Shown here: positions 9,305 through 20,797 of the stretch, piece by piece | Layout: each line of letters begins with the position of its first letter | Numbering within the stretch: the stretch's first letter is position 1 | From: Erigeron canadensis | Taxonomy: Eukaryota; Streptophyta; Magnoliopsida; Asterales; Asteraceae | Length of the DNA stretch: 64,000 bases | Direction of reading: 5' to 3' | Assembly (NCBI RefSeq): GCF_010389155.1 | Contig: NC_057767.1 | Span: 6,865,765 to 6,929,764 of the forward strand | Position numbers and translations under genes: made by a program | The notes under the pieces: model-generated | What the model was told of the DNA's origin: nothing | Seen by the model: only the letters and a program-made list of their open reading frames with translations | The model's database searches: none

Positions 9305-12300
9305 CTAGGTCTTTTACCCACGCGATGCGCGGCTATTTAAAAGTATATATGGTTAAGTGTTGGTTGTTTGAAAATATAGTTAAGTGTTGGCTAAAAGTTT
9401 ATAATTTAAACGTCTAACAATTATTAATAACTATATATTTTTCTAGTTTAATAGTGTAACATGTGATGAATTATACAATCAATCATTAAGTTTCATTGTA
9501 AGTAATTGGCCAAACAATATACGAATCTGAACAATAGAATTTTGCCAAAGCTCAAAATCATCGTAGTATATAGTAGCCATATATTTAGTCAGTAGGGTAG
9601 TGTTATTGAAAAAGAAAACTCCAATGTTTAGCATGGGTCAAAGTTAAAAGTTAAAGGGCCCAAAAGAGGAACTAAAACCCCACTTAAAATAAGAAGAAAA
9701 AAAAAAACAAAACAAAAATACTTTTGAAAAAATACATAAAAAATGTTTCCTTATAAGGACACTTGTTCGACCACGTCAACCAATGTTTATGATCAATTCC
9801 ATCATAACTCTTCACCTGAAAGAGGCTTTTTATGATCTTACTCCGATTCCATCATCACACAAAACAACGGATATTTGGTTGAATTTTGACCATGTTGACT
9901 TGTTTAACTCATTTAACTAATGTCTACTATTGACCATTTGCAATTTTGCAGTGTAACAGAGCCTATATGCATGTTATTAGCCGAATCCAAGTTTTATGGA
10001 ACAGATAAAATTTGTTGTCACAAAAAGTTTAGTAGAGGAACATACTACAGGAAACATGGAACATCATGATTTACAAATGTGAGCTAAAAGAACTATCTAA
10101 ATGACTAAAAAGAGGAAGGTATTAAACATTGATGGTTAACTAAACGATATTAACCTTGTAGTTAGGATCACAGGAAGTAAAATGATGATAAATAAACCGA
10201 GAACCGTACTAAAAAGTGAAATAGATTGATGCAAAATGATGATAAATAAACTGAGAACCGTACTAAATGTAACACCCCAACTAAGGCGGAACAATGAGAT
10301 GTACAGAAAGTCGAGTATTCAAAACAAAGGATTATAAATAACATTCACCATAGTTTTATTTGATAAAAGAATTTACAAATGTACAGGCATGTGAACCAAT
10401 TTCCAAGTACAAATGCGTCCACCGTACTTGAATATTAAGTTCACGAAACAAATAACAAGCACATGAAGTAGTATACTACAATGATCAAGGCGGATTCCAT
10501 TGCTTATCACAAGGTTTGATCTTTGACTCCAAAGGGCAATGCAAATATTCATGAAGCATATAAATCCTCAATGCTTAAGCTTATTTCCTGAAAAGCATGA
10601 AGAAAAAGTGTCAACTACGAAAACGTAGTTGGTGAGTGCATAGGTTTTTATATAAATCTTGGTACATCACCGTTTTAATACTTAGAAAAAACTGATTACT
10701 ATTACATTTTGAAATATCCAAACCATATGATCGACAAAGTTTTCATATCATGTTATCAAGTTTCCAAATACCATAATGTCATATCAAGACTTAGAGAATC
10801 TATAGTAAAATTTCAGGTTCTCATTTGTCAAATCATCATGAGAGAAAAAGTATATAAATTGATTAATCGTATATCATACCAAAATCATTCGGTTACCAAA
10901 ATCATTTCATTATCACCAATTTCAACGTCTTTCAAGATATCACATGAGGGACGATACCCAATCCGTATGTCCAAACAATTTCCAATTATCAACAATATTA
11001 ATGTCCCTTTCACTTGGCCACAAGGGCATAATTTACATAATTTTGATGAGTAAATGCTTGAGCCACTACTACTACCATTTTATTCAAGTCCGATTACAAT
11101 CCAATAATTCAATTCATAGCACAAGCTGTCAATCAAGTGCCGTAGTAATAATGACAATAATGATAATGGGTGGTGCCATGGAGACGCCCGATTATCTTAA
11201 GGTAGTTAGAACACCCGGGGGCCAGACTAGAAGTGGAGGTTGTCACGAAGGCAACCAACCTTCCAACGGTACGCTTTGGGTGGGCGGACGAAACCTAGTT
11301 GCGCAACTAACTAACTACAGGTCTCCACTTTCGGAGTAAATAGTAGTGTACCGAACGCCGCGGTTTGACAGAACTCAAGCTCATCACATAAATCCTTTAT
11401 TATCATTTCATACTCATATATCAAGAATCATTTCATATAACAAACTCTCTTTCAAGAAACATTGCATATATAGAAAGTAGTTTCATTTATCATGCTTTTC
11501 ACCCCGAAAGTAAAACACATAAAAGAGTTTGAAAGGGGGCTATGACTCACCTTGATATGCCGCATATTGTACTCATCTATCCAAAATGGGTACTTCCCAT
11601 CTATAGCTTCCTTGACCATATATCCATTATGTTTCTCCATCATTTTTCAAGCCAAGACTATCCCTACGATAGGACTAATATACGTAAGTTCCTATCTTAA
11701 GCCATCACTTAGAAATACCACTTTCATTATGTTGCTATCAATTGTGGAATCCAAGTATATTGCCAACATTCGCATTGCTTTGGTTGTAGCGATTGATGGT
11801 GTAAAAGGTTACTTTAATTACATGCGTAGTTATAAGTTGTTAGATTTTTGGTAACTTGGCTTCGTTTGTGGTTTCACTTGGCATCTTAGGTTATCATATA
11901 GAAATATCATATTAAGTTATGTTATCCTTATTTTATCATTTGTTGTATAACCGATTTTAGCGTGCATTAACATTTGTGATATCAATATATAGCTTGGTTA
12001 ACATAATTACTTACGTCAATCTCACTTAATTATCTTTGTTTTATTTTGATTACACTTATCTCATGAAATTCGTTTAAGTGTTATGGGCCATTATCAATTG
12101 GGCCTTAGGTGTCGTGGGCTTTTAAATGTTTTGGGTTACATTAGTTATTGGGCTTTACCTTATTTGGGTTAGGTGCATAATGGGTCATAGTGGTTATTAG
12201 TTCATTACATAGCCCATTATGCCATTTATAAGATTACTTACAAATTTTCTGTTTTATACTTTATTTTTAAGAAATGTTAGCTACTATTTTGGGGTCAAGA

Positions 12301-15173
12301 CGAATTATTTGGACCTTCATGATTTTTACACAGTGACTTATATGTATCTAGTATTTTTGTGAATTTTTGGTGAATTTTTAGATGGTGTTTGGTGTCCGTA
12401 AAAATTATCCAAACACAAACTGTCCCGAATGGGCACTGCTTGCGACATCAGAAGTTTTATAAAAGTTCTGGATGTTCTGATTGTTAGAAAAATCCCATGA
12501 TTTTATTTTAAGTTCACAACACATGGAAATTACTTTCCACCAAGTATGACTTCCTGGAACTTTATGTATTAGGAGATAAAAATTGTTAAAGTTCATAAAA
12601 TATTCAGACAAATTACAGTTTTGACCAGTTTGAGTAGAAAAATCATATCTTTCGTTTGGTTCAGTATTTTTGAGTAATTCTAGTTGGAGATTAAACTTAA
12701 CTCATTTATCTACAACTTTTATTTTGAAAGTTTTGTTTGAAAATGTCTAGAAATGCTCAGTTTATCCGTCCCAAGTGAAAAGATTATTTCTGTCAGAGTT
12801 CTTCTTGATTATATCAACTCACCAATAGTGTTTGTTGCTTGCTTTAGCCTCTAAATTACCACTAACAAGATTATTACTTTATTTTGTATCTCTTCACATC
12901 AAATATGCAGATTTCAATTAATTTCAAGTTCATCAATCATCTTTAAAAGATCCATCTCAAGTCCCATATCAAAACCAAATTAAACTAGTGCAAATCTAAG
13001 CATGTATGTAATCATCTCATCATATTAACAACAAATCTTTATCCATATTTAATTCAACAACTTAAAAACATATTTTTATGAAAAACTCCAGAAATATATT
13101 CATCAAAATATATAAAAATATGACCATATTTCAAAGGAAAAATCACTTTAAAAGTTATTTAATCTATAACAACACTTTTGGGTCATAAACTAGTTGAATC
13201 CTTGAATCTTTCTTCTAGATTTCAACATGCATGAGCATGAGGAAGAAGATTCTATCAACTTGCCTTCATCAAGTGTATTTTCAAGAAGAAAATCAAAGAA
13301 AAACATGGTCTTTGATAAAGATCTTTTAATATATATAAAAACAAGATAGATTAAACTAAGAGATGAAGATTTATACTCTTGATGAACTCGAAATAGGGGC
13401 TGTTTTGGGCAGAAAATTTCGTGGCCTCATGAGCTCCAAATAACACTCATTCCAAGCTTGAAATAACCCTTAAATCTATCTTGAATTAATCCTTGCTTAA
13501 CCCCTTTTTAAATCCTTATTATTATTATTGTTTAGATATGATTTATGTTCTTGTTTTCTTGCTTTCTTTGGCCCAAAAATGAAGAGGAAGAAGGAGAGGG
13601 ATGCAGAATTTTGAGAGAGAATGAGAGAGAAATGGGTGTGTGTGTTGGAAGTGTAAGGAGTTATGGGTGTGTAAGAGTTGAGTGCATGTTTGGTCTTGCT
13701 TTTTCTTGGGGAATAAAAAGCTAGGTGAATTTTGATTGGGTGAGGGGTATTGGGGGAATGGGGGCCGGTTTGGTTGGGGTAAAATGGGAGGGGATTTTGA
13801 ATTTTTGGGGTATAATATAAGTGTATGTATATTTGAATGTAATGTAGGTTTATTTGGTGTAGGTACATGCATGTAATCCTTAACTTGTTAGTTGATATTG
13901 GTGCTTTCAAAGCTAGTTATGTGCATGTATGTGTATGGCCGTGAATGTATGTATGTATATATTTGTTGTGCCTTTAATTTTTATAGCTTAACTCATTATT
14001 TATAAACTTGTATTTACAATAGACATATATATTTACTTACTATTATTCAAGCTCACTTTTATGTGCATAATAGTTTAAATTTATTATTTAGAGAGGGTTA
14101 TTATATTTTTATGTCCGTTTGAACTTTAATTAGCTTGGTGTTTAAATTGTTGGACATTTATAAGTATTTTCGGTTGTTATCACAGCTTATGAACCCTGCA
14201 TTCTTATTTGTATAATCCCAACTTCTCGAAATAAGATTTTTGGTTCATTGACATTTCACCAAGTTTGATTAGAACTAATTTATACTCTGGGATTGTATTG
14301 AATGATTATAGTTATTGTTTATGGCAATTCTAAGATAGCTAGTCATCTACGGTGTTTTATTGAACGAGAGGGCAACTATCACTGTGCCTTGAATGTCTAA
14401 AAGGTCAATTCTCTTAATAAATCTCTAGGGATAAAGACCCAGATAAGTCCAAGTAAATTATCCTAATCGAAATTTTGAGGGTTGTTACACTAAAGCTTAT
14501 TAACCTATAAAAATTAAATCACAAATATGAAACAGTTAATCACAAAGGCGCAGTGATGACAAATGCAGCCATGAGTAAGACATAATTCCGAAAACTATAA
14601 ATTACTTCAAAATTTAAATAAGCAACTAAAAAACAAAGATGCACTAAAATCTTAAACCATATACCTAACCGCGTGCTTTAGAATCACGACGAAGCTCCAT
14701 ATTTTCACCACGTATTAACCCATACTAAAAAAATACATACAACTCATTACACTAAATAATCACCTCGATGAAGCTTTTGTAGATGGCCAAATATAACCTC
14801 TGTCAGAATGCCCTTCATCATCCTAAAGCTGTTTTGCAAATATCTATGTCTCAAAATAATGCTTCAAAAAAATCTTTACATTAATCTGTCTGTATTAATA
14901 TATAAAAAAATTTAATCTTTAAACAAATAATAAACGAAATCTAAAGACTATCTTAGATAACATGAATGAATATCTTATAAATAAGGCAAAAACTAATACC
15001 TTTTAGATTTATGTAAAATCCCAAAATATAGATAAAATCGTTAAAGAATAATAATTTAGTTCTATCAAAAAGCAATTCATAAGAACTTACAGATTTAATT
15101 ATAATGTGTCCAGCAAAAAAGAAATATGAGAGGAAAAGATAAATTCAAAAACTCTTAATCGGTATATATAGGA
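9305..15173 (-). mobile_element. Possible Helitron, split by the solo LTR
   Basis: On the minus strand the end at 9305 reads as a hairpin (CCGCGCATCGCGTGG) followed by GTAAAAGACCTAG and a host T, a good Helitron 3' terminus. A candidate 5' end TCCTATATATACCG lies at 15173. The net length without the LTR would be about 1.65 kb. The 3' end is well supported; the 5' end and the extent are not. Confidence 0.4.
10268..14489. mobile_element. Solo LTR, about 4.2 kb, TGTAACACCC type
   Basis: The element begins TGTAACACCCC and ends GGGTTGTTACA and is flanked by a perfect 5-bp duplication CTAAA (10263-10267 and 14490-14494). No retroviral-type protein, primer-binding site or second LTR is visible within it, so it is best read as a solo LTR of a large-LTR element, probably Ty3/gypsy-like by its ends. 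The phrase CCTGAAAAGCATGA near 10587 and GAGAGAGAA runs near 13610 have counterparts in the LTR fragment at 20798-22911. Short ORFs inside are chance. Confidence 0.75.
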
Positions 15174-15965
15174 TAAACATTGTTATGTTTTTTTGGGTAA
15201 ATGATATCATGTTTCTAATTATAAAGATTTAACTTCCTATAATATAATTATATGATTATTATTATTGTTAGAGACAAAGGAAAGAATAATTGCCAAAAAA
15301 AATTAAATATAAGCTACAATTCACTTTCTTTCGTGTCCCGCAATTTGTTTCAACCTTTTTTTTCTTTTCTATATTTCATATTTTATTTTATATAATCATA
15401 TTTTCTTTCTAGTCTATTAATTTATAATTTATTTATTCTATATGAGTTAAATTATTGAGAAAAATGTATGAGAAGGACACATAGGTTGTAATCCTATGTC
15501 ACAAATTTATAAAATAGGTTTGAGTTTTTAGAGGATATAAAATCGTTCAGCTTCTTATTGTTTTAATAATTATACAGATATATATATATATATATATTAT
15601 GTATATATTGAGATATATGTGTGTTTGAGATAAAATTATTCAATTAATTGATTGTGTATGTATATATCTATTTTCATTTTCATTATTATATATATATAAA
15701 TATAAATATATTGAGATAACTATATACAACTAATTGGTTTGGTGTATGTAAATAAATGTATATATATATATATATATTTGGGATTGGGGATTTTTGTGAA
15801 ATTGATTCGTAATGTTGAATTGGTAGGTATTGGAGTTGGCTGGAAATGCAGCAAGGGATAACAAGAAGACAGGGATAGTGCAAAAAAAACATGGTTAAAC
15901 GTATTTTTGGGTATATATGTATAAAGAGCATATAGGTTTTTATTTTTGTCATTTTATACTCAACA

Positions 15966-16124
15966 AATCATGTTTTAACCTTTTGATGACCGGTAACCTA
16001 TAGATTAGCCGGTTAAATACATAACATAGACACAAATATGTTTTTCGTTGCATTGCATACGGCTTTAAAGATGGTTACATTAGACGTTTTGACTTAGTTA
16101 GATACACTCACATGTCATTATCCC
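15966..16124 (-). repeat. Pack-MULE right terminal inverted repeat
   Basis: Reverse complement of 8477-8636 with scattered substitutions; followed at once by the 9-bp duplication ATATAGATT. Confidence 0.9.
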
Positions 16125-16133
16125 ATATAGATT

Positions 16134-16729
16134 ATAGATATAGATATAGATCATAGATATATAACATTCAAATATCTTTTGCTGATTAAACATCTAATTC
16201 TAAATATCTATATAAGTTAATATTACATTGGATGTATGTCATCACTACTTAGGTGGGGTGGTAGAGGCTTTGGCCTTTTGGGAAAAAGCCTAAAGTTCAA
16301 ACCTTGACAATTGTGTTTATTTGGTGTATCTAAATAATTAGTAGTAGTTTAAAATTGAGAAGTGATATTCATACAACAAGTTTTAGCCATCTACAACAAA
16401 AGTATAAGACTTATCATGCAGTGTACAACTGTATTATCCTGAAATTGTTGTAGATGGATAAAATTTGTTGAAGATATATCACTTCCTAATTTGTATTCAA
16501 AAAAAATACAGCACATTATATAGAAGCTGGATATTCAATGATAGCATCCAAGTCGAACAAATTCTACCAGTTTTGGCACATAACTAAATACATTTTCATT
16601 CCATATAACCATATTTATGATTATATAGATAGAGTTACAATCAAATGAAAATTCTATTAACACAATTATATGTGGGAACTAGAAGGATTCTCTTGATCAA
16701 CGGTTAGAAAGAAAAGATAATTTTTTAAT
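16134..16729. other. Intergenic between two MULEs with small repeats
   Basis: No gene. A tRNA-like SINE trace (GGTGGTAGAGGC, then AAAGTTCAAACCTTGACA) lies at about 16253-16315 and a MITE at 16358-16485. The rest is AT-rich. Confidence 0.5.
16358..16485. mobile_element. Small MITE, GATAT..TACAACA family
   Basis: Inverted ends of about 40 bp: AGTGATATTCATACAACAAG against the complement of a segment ending ATATATCACTTCC, with CATCTACAACA repeated inside. Same family as 7652-7750. Confidence 0.6.
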
Positions 16730-17896
16730 TGAATAATGACCTGTGGATGTAGTAAACCATGACAAAATGTCTATGTTATGTATTGATATAGTCGGGGGTC
16801 TTCTTATGTAACGAACTTCTAAAAAACGTCCAAAAGATGCATGTTACCTATTTTATTTCTTTTTATTTTTAATTACGTGGCGTGCTGATTCAGTAATAAT
16901 TGTGACATGGACGTTTGACAAGAACTTTTTTCTATCTATACGTATGTATATCTCATTCATACATATATTTCTCAACCTCATTTCATTTACTCCTAACCAC
17001 CACCACTCCAGTCACTCATTTCTTCCAGATTGATAACCATCGCCAAACACCCATTAGTGTCACCACCCGTTGCTAGTGGCAACCACCAGTAAATCTCCAC
17101 AGGTTATGGCGGTCAAAATTAAAAGGTTGAAAACTTTAATAGTTGATTATACAAAATTGAAGATCTAGATTAAGAAAAAGAACAACTTTTTGCGGTCCAG
17201 TGAGGATACATCATTAAACATGATATAGACTTTGAAATCTATTTTTGTCCAGCCATAAGAAAGAAGAAGACGATGAGGTGTTGAACTGTTAGTTAAACTT
17301 CGATTCGTAGATCTAGGGTTGATTATTTTTAGATTTTTGTCGAGATCTTGATATTTTTGTTTGGGATTGATGTTAACCAGTGGTTGGTCGTGAAGATCGG
17401 TAGTGGTAAGATCACCGCGGTGGAACAGTAGCGATAAGAGGGCGGGCGGGATGTTGACGCCGTTGTTGCTGCTTGTACAAAGTGAGTGTGGCACACATGC
17501 AAAACAGAAAGAAAAAGTGTTGTTAAAATTGATCCAGGATTCGTTGTCAAAGTTTAAAAAGTGAAAGGGGAACTGAAACTAAAAAGAAAAGGTGAAGTTC
17601 TTTTACACCAGGATTATATATGTGTGAAAAGTTTCTTTGGACCAGGATTATATGTGAAAAGAGAAGGTGTGCCGAAGTTTAGAAAATGAAAATGTGGACA
17701 CTATTACTGACTCAGCACGTCACGTAATTAAAAAATAAAAGGAAATAAAATTGGTGACCTGCAACTTTTAGATTAGCAGGTAACATGCATCTTTTGGACG
17801 TTTTTTGGAAGTTCGTTATATAACATAGACCCCCGACTAGATCAATACATAACATAGACATTTTGTCATAGTTGACTATATCCACAGATCATATCC
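16730..17896. mobile_element. Second MULE with related ends
   Basis: Inverted repeats of about 180 bp (from GAATAATGACCTGTGG at the left; complement GGATATGATCTGTGG at the right). Flanks TTTTTTAAT (16721-16729) and TTTTTTAAC (17897-17905) form a 9-bp duplication with one mismatch. The phrase CAAAATGTCTATGT near each end is shared with the Pack-MULE at 8477, so the two belong to related families. The interior has a GC-richer patch (17380-17470) of unknown origin with no recognisable protein. Confidence 0.72.
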
Positions 17897-17962
17897 TTTT
17901 TTAACTTGAAAATAGATTAATCCTATGGAATTCATAGGAATTGTAATGTTAAATTCCATCAT

Positions 17963-18796
17963 GAGTGTGTTTGGTTGAAAAAATGAAGGAATTGAAATTT
18001 AAAACATTCCAATGAATTCTTTAAAACAAGGAATTCAGAATTCCTTTCATATATCAATGGAAAGTTTAGGATTCCCAAGGAATTCAATTAATTTGACAAA
18101 AATGCCCTAAAAGGTAAATAACCTTTTCCATCTTCAGCTGCAGCTTCCTTGCGGCCACCAAGGACATCCATGGAACCATCGCTGACCGTCGATTAAAACC
18201 TGCCATTGATTAGTATCTCTTTTGGACCAGGTCACCTAACCCTCACTCACCACCAAGGTTTATCGATTGACTAAAAACACACTACTACCACCGCTGCCAA
18301 CGGTCACCAATCGCCGCAGCCAACCACCGGCAACCGTCGCCGCCAACCATCTTACACAATTCCACTTTGTATGTGGCATATTTTTCTTCTTTCTCTTTTT
18401 ATTAGATTTGAAAGGACACGATTAACTGATTTACTTCATACTTTTGAAAGTTAATTGGAAAAAATGAATTTTTTTTCTCATGGGAGCGTGTAAGCCGTGA
18501 GGTGATGCAGAGAGCCAGAGATTGAGAAAGAGACATGAGAGTATGAAAGAGACAAGATATAGACATGATTATATGAATGTGTCATATTGCGTATATAACA
18601 AATGCGTTATATTTGAAAGGATAGTTTAGTCATTTGATATGATTTATTTTCTAATTCTTTTGCCAACATTCCATTAAATTCTATCAACCAAACATAATAC
18701 ATATTTCTAAACTTTCCAATTCTAGTTTCTTTAAATTCCAATTCTTTCTGAAGATTCCAATTCCTTCAAAAACATTCTGTGAACCAAACGCCCCTA
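17963..18796. mobile_element. Tourist/PIF-like MITE
   Basis: The right end is the complement of GGGGCGTTTGGTTCACAGAA and the left begins GTGTGTTTGGTTGAAAAAAT. Both subterminal regions repeat GGAATTG, AATTCC and GAATTC phrases in opposite orientations. A 3-bp TAA or TTA duplication is likely but the left border is not exact. No transposase. Confidence 0.55.
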
Positions 18797-19565
18797 ATTA
18801 ATTTTAATATAGTCGACTATTTGCATGTCAAATTTACGATGGATGAAAGCTCATTTCATAATATATCTTTAAAGCTCGAAAACTATCGAGACACCCTTGT
18901 AATTAGCATCTCATTTCCCATTGAGAATGATGACCATGCTCCGTGCCTCAAAAATCTTGCCACGCAGCGCCCAACCCATTGGCGGTGATGTTACCGTGTT
19001 GTGTCGGTGTGTCAATGCGCCACCGCAGTCATAATCCTTCCGTTGCCAACATTCGTATATACCATGAGGTTCATGTATGTATATATCTAAAGAAGTTATA
19101 CTAACCTAGCTATAACAAATTAAATGATATTAATTGCGTTCACAAATGATAGACGAAAAATCCTTTGAACTAAAAGATCTAGATTCAATAGTTGGGTTTA
19201 AAGCTTTCCGTAGGTGCCTTGATGGATGCTCTCAATTAATTTTTTATAGTTGGGCTGGGCTGCTCTTTCAACGAACCAAGGAAAATTGGGCCAAAATAAT
19301 CTAATTGATTCTTTGGATTTAATCAAATCAATAAATAATCATAAATTTAAAAGTAGGAATGTCAAAAACACCCATATATACCCAAAACATCCGACCAAAT
19401 CCAAACAAGCAGTTTGGGTCATATATGTCGATCACCTTATTCAGGTTTTTGTTCCATAGCATCAAACTTACAAGTTAGGCCTCCGTTTCTCTCACCACCG
19501 ACTACCTGCATTCTTCTTAGATACGGAATGTTTATATATGTAAACATTGCATTGAATATATATTG
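18797..19565. other. AT-rich intergenic, no gene seen
   Basis: No coding pattern, repeat end or RNA gene could be supported here. Confidence 0.45.
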
Positions 19566-19901
19566 TTTTTTTTTTTCTAATGAAAGCAACTAGCTAGGCA
19601 CTAGGTGCAGGAGTATAGTTACAATGTAAATCTAGAAAGAAACCAATACGAAAAGAAAAACACACAAAAAGTATAAAGATGGGTCCTGTCCAGAAACCAA
19701 AAAGATACACGACCATTCAATACCAAAGAAAATTTGAAGACCAGTAGCTCAAGGAGTTTTGAATGACATATCGCTCCAATCATACCAACTCATATTACCT
19801 TTTCTATCGCGATGATGAATCCAGTTATAAGCCACAGATATGATAGCATTAAAAATCTCGAGACTACTCTCTTGAATATTGTTATAATGAAGGTTGTTAT
19901 T
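19566..19901 (-). mobile_element. L1-type LINE, 3' end fragment
   Basis: On the minus strand the segment encodes the C-terminal tail of a LINE reverse transcriptase, with SVAYNWIHHRDRKGNMSW then a stop, followed by a 3' UTR and a poly(A) tail seen as a T-run at 19566-19576. The W..H.R.....W pattern near the stop is common in plant L1 elements. The 5' side is cut at the hAT border at 19903, so only about 340 bp remain. Confidence 0.65.
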
Positions 19902-19902
19902 C

Positions 19903-20797
19903 AGGCCCGGTCCTGAGTTTTTCTATGCTCCGGGCGACACGATAAAAATAGCCCGTATATAAAATGTTATTCAAAGATGAAATTGGAGTCAACCGATCTA
20001 TACTTATTCTCCAATCGATCTTTTTAAGTACATAAAATGTTCTAAATTAACCTAAGTAGCTAAACTCTGAATTATAAGCTACACATAATAGATCATCTCT
20101 AGCTAAAATTATGAAATGCTAAATCATTCATATAGAGTGAGTTATAATTTTGTAACCCACATATATAATATGTATTAAATCTATATTTTTATCCTTAAAT
20201 CAAACCTTTAGTTATAGAATAAAATATTTTATAATTATTTGTATATTTTTTACTTAGCTTTTGGTGTATCATATTTTATCAGATATTGATTTAATGAATT
20301 TTTTGGAAAGAATTAATAGTTCTAGATGAATAGGTGCATTACTAACTTCCTTACAAATTTTAATTACTGAGTATTTTTTTAGTCGGTAGGTAATATCTTT
20401 ATCCTATAAAATATTGTTTGAAATATAAAAAGGACTAGCATCGGAATTAACATTAAAATAAACAAAGGCTTAGAAATGAAGGGTTTCTGTGTACTATTTA
20501 GAAAAACATGGGTTAGTATATAAAATTTTCATTAAAAAACACAATAAATGTTTCATCTTCAACAACAAGAGCCTGCACGTTTTTTCCGCCATTGAAACAC
20601 CCGATTCCATTTTTTTTCTTTTTCTTCTTAACTTTTCTTCTCATAACTCCCATGACTAACTAAACTCAATAAAACATGTTTCCGATGCCTAACTGGACCT
20701 AATATAAAATGGATTAACCGTTAGCTTGATGCCCACTAGGATTGTGATGCTACAGGCTGTCGCCCATTTCGCCCACCCCCAGGGCCGGCCTTGCAGA
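19903..20797. mobile_element. hAT-type element with CAGGGCCGGCC-like ends
   Basis: The left end CAGGCCCGGTCCTGAG and the complement of the right end CAAGGCCGGCCCTGG match each other and a common plant hAT terminus. GGGCGACA and its complement recur inside both ends. No 8-bp duplication was found, so a later rearrangement is likely. No transposase. Confidence 0.6.

Larger units (their letters stand above)
8804..15898 (+). pseudogene. Captured histone H2A (H2A.X-like), two exons, broken
   Basis: Exon 1 (8804-9023) encodes an H2A N-terminal half with [12 protein letters not shown] and AVLEYLAAE; the donor follows GAG at 9023, the usual plant H2A intron site. Exon 2 resumes at 15827 after a TAG acceptor with VLELAGNAARDNKKT, then loses homology after 15880 and stops at 15896-15898. 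The C-terminal docking domain is gone. A run of six G at 8849-8854 puts the first ATG out of frame, giving a stop after 17 codons; ATG 8838 is in the histone frame. Also unusual are FSVAR where the family has FPVGR. The intron is about 6.8 kb because of nested insertions. The SVSRSSKAG signature suggests H2A.X rather than H2A.W, with moderate certainty. Confidence 0.88.
8477..16124. mobile_element. Pack-MULE carrying histone H2A exons
   Basis: A 7.65-kb element starts GAGATAATTATC and ends with the complement of GGGATAATGACA. Its inverted repeats are about 160 bp (8477-8636 and 15966-16124) and align along their whole length. The 9-bp duplication ATATAGATT is perfect (8468-8476 and 16125-16133), the size typical of Mutator-like elements. 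No transposase is present. The cargo is the 5' leader, first exon, intron and start of the second exon of a histone H2A gene. A MITE, a 4.2-kb solo LTR and possibly a Helitron sit within the captured intron and explain its length. Confidence 0.9.

Noticed and set aside
10709..11854. ORFs of 100-130 residues within the solo LTR
   Set aside because: They lie inside the 10268-14489 LTR, show no domain or codon pattern, and overlap in several frames.
13497..13910. Two overlapping minus-strand ORFs, Pro/His/Thr-rich
   Set aside because: Low-complexity translation of GA/GT-rich LTR DNA; no family pattern.
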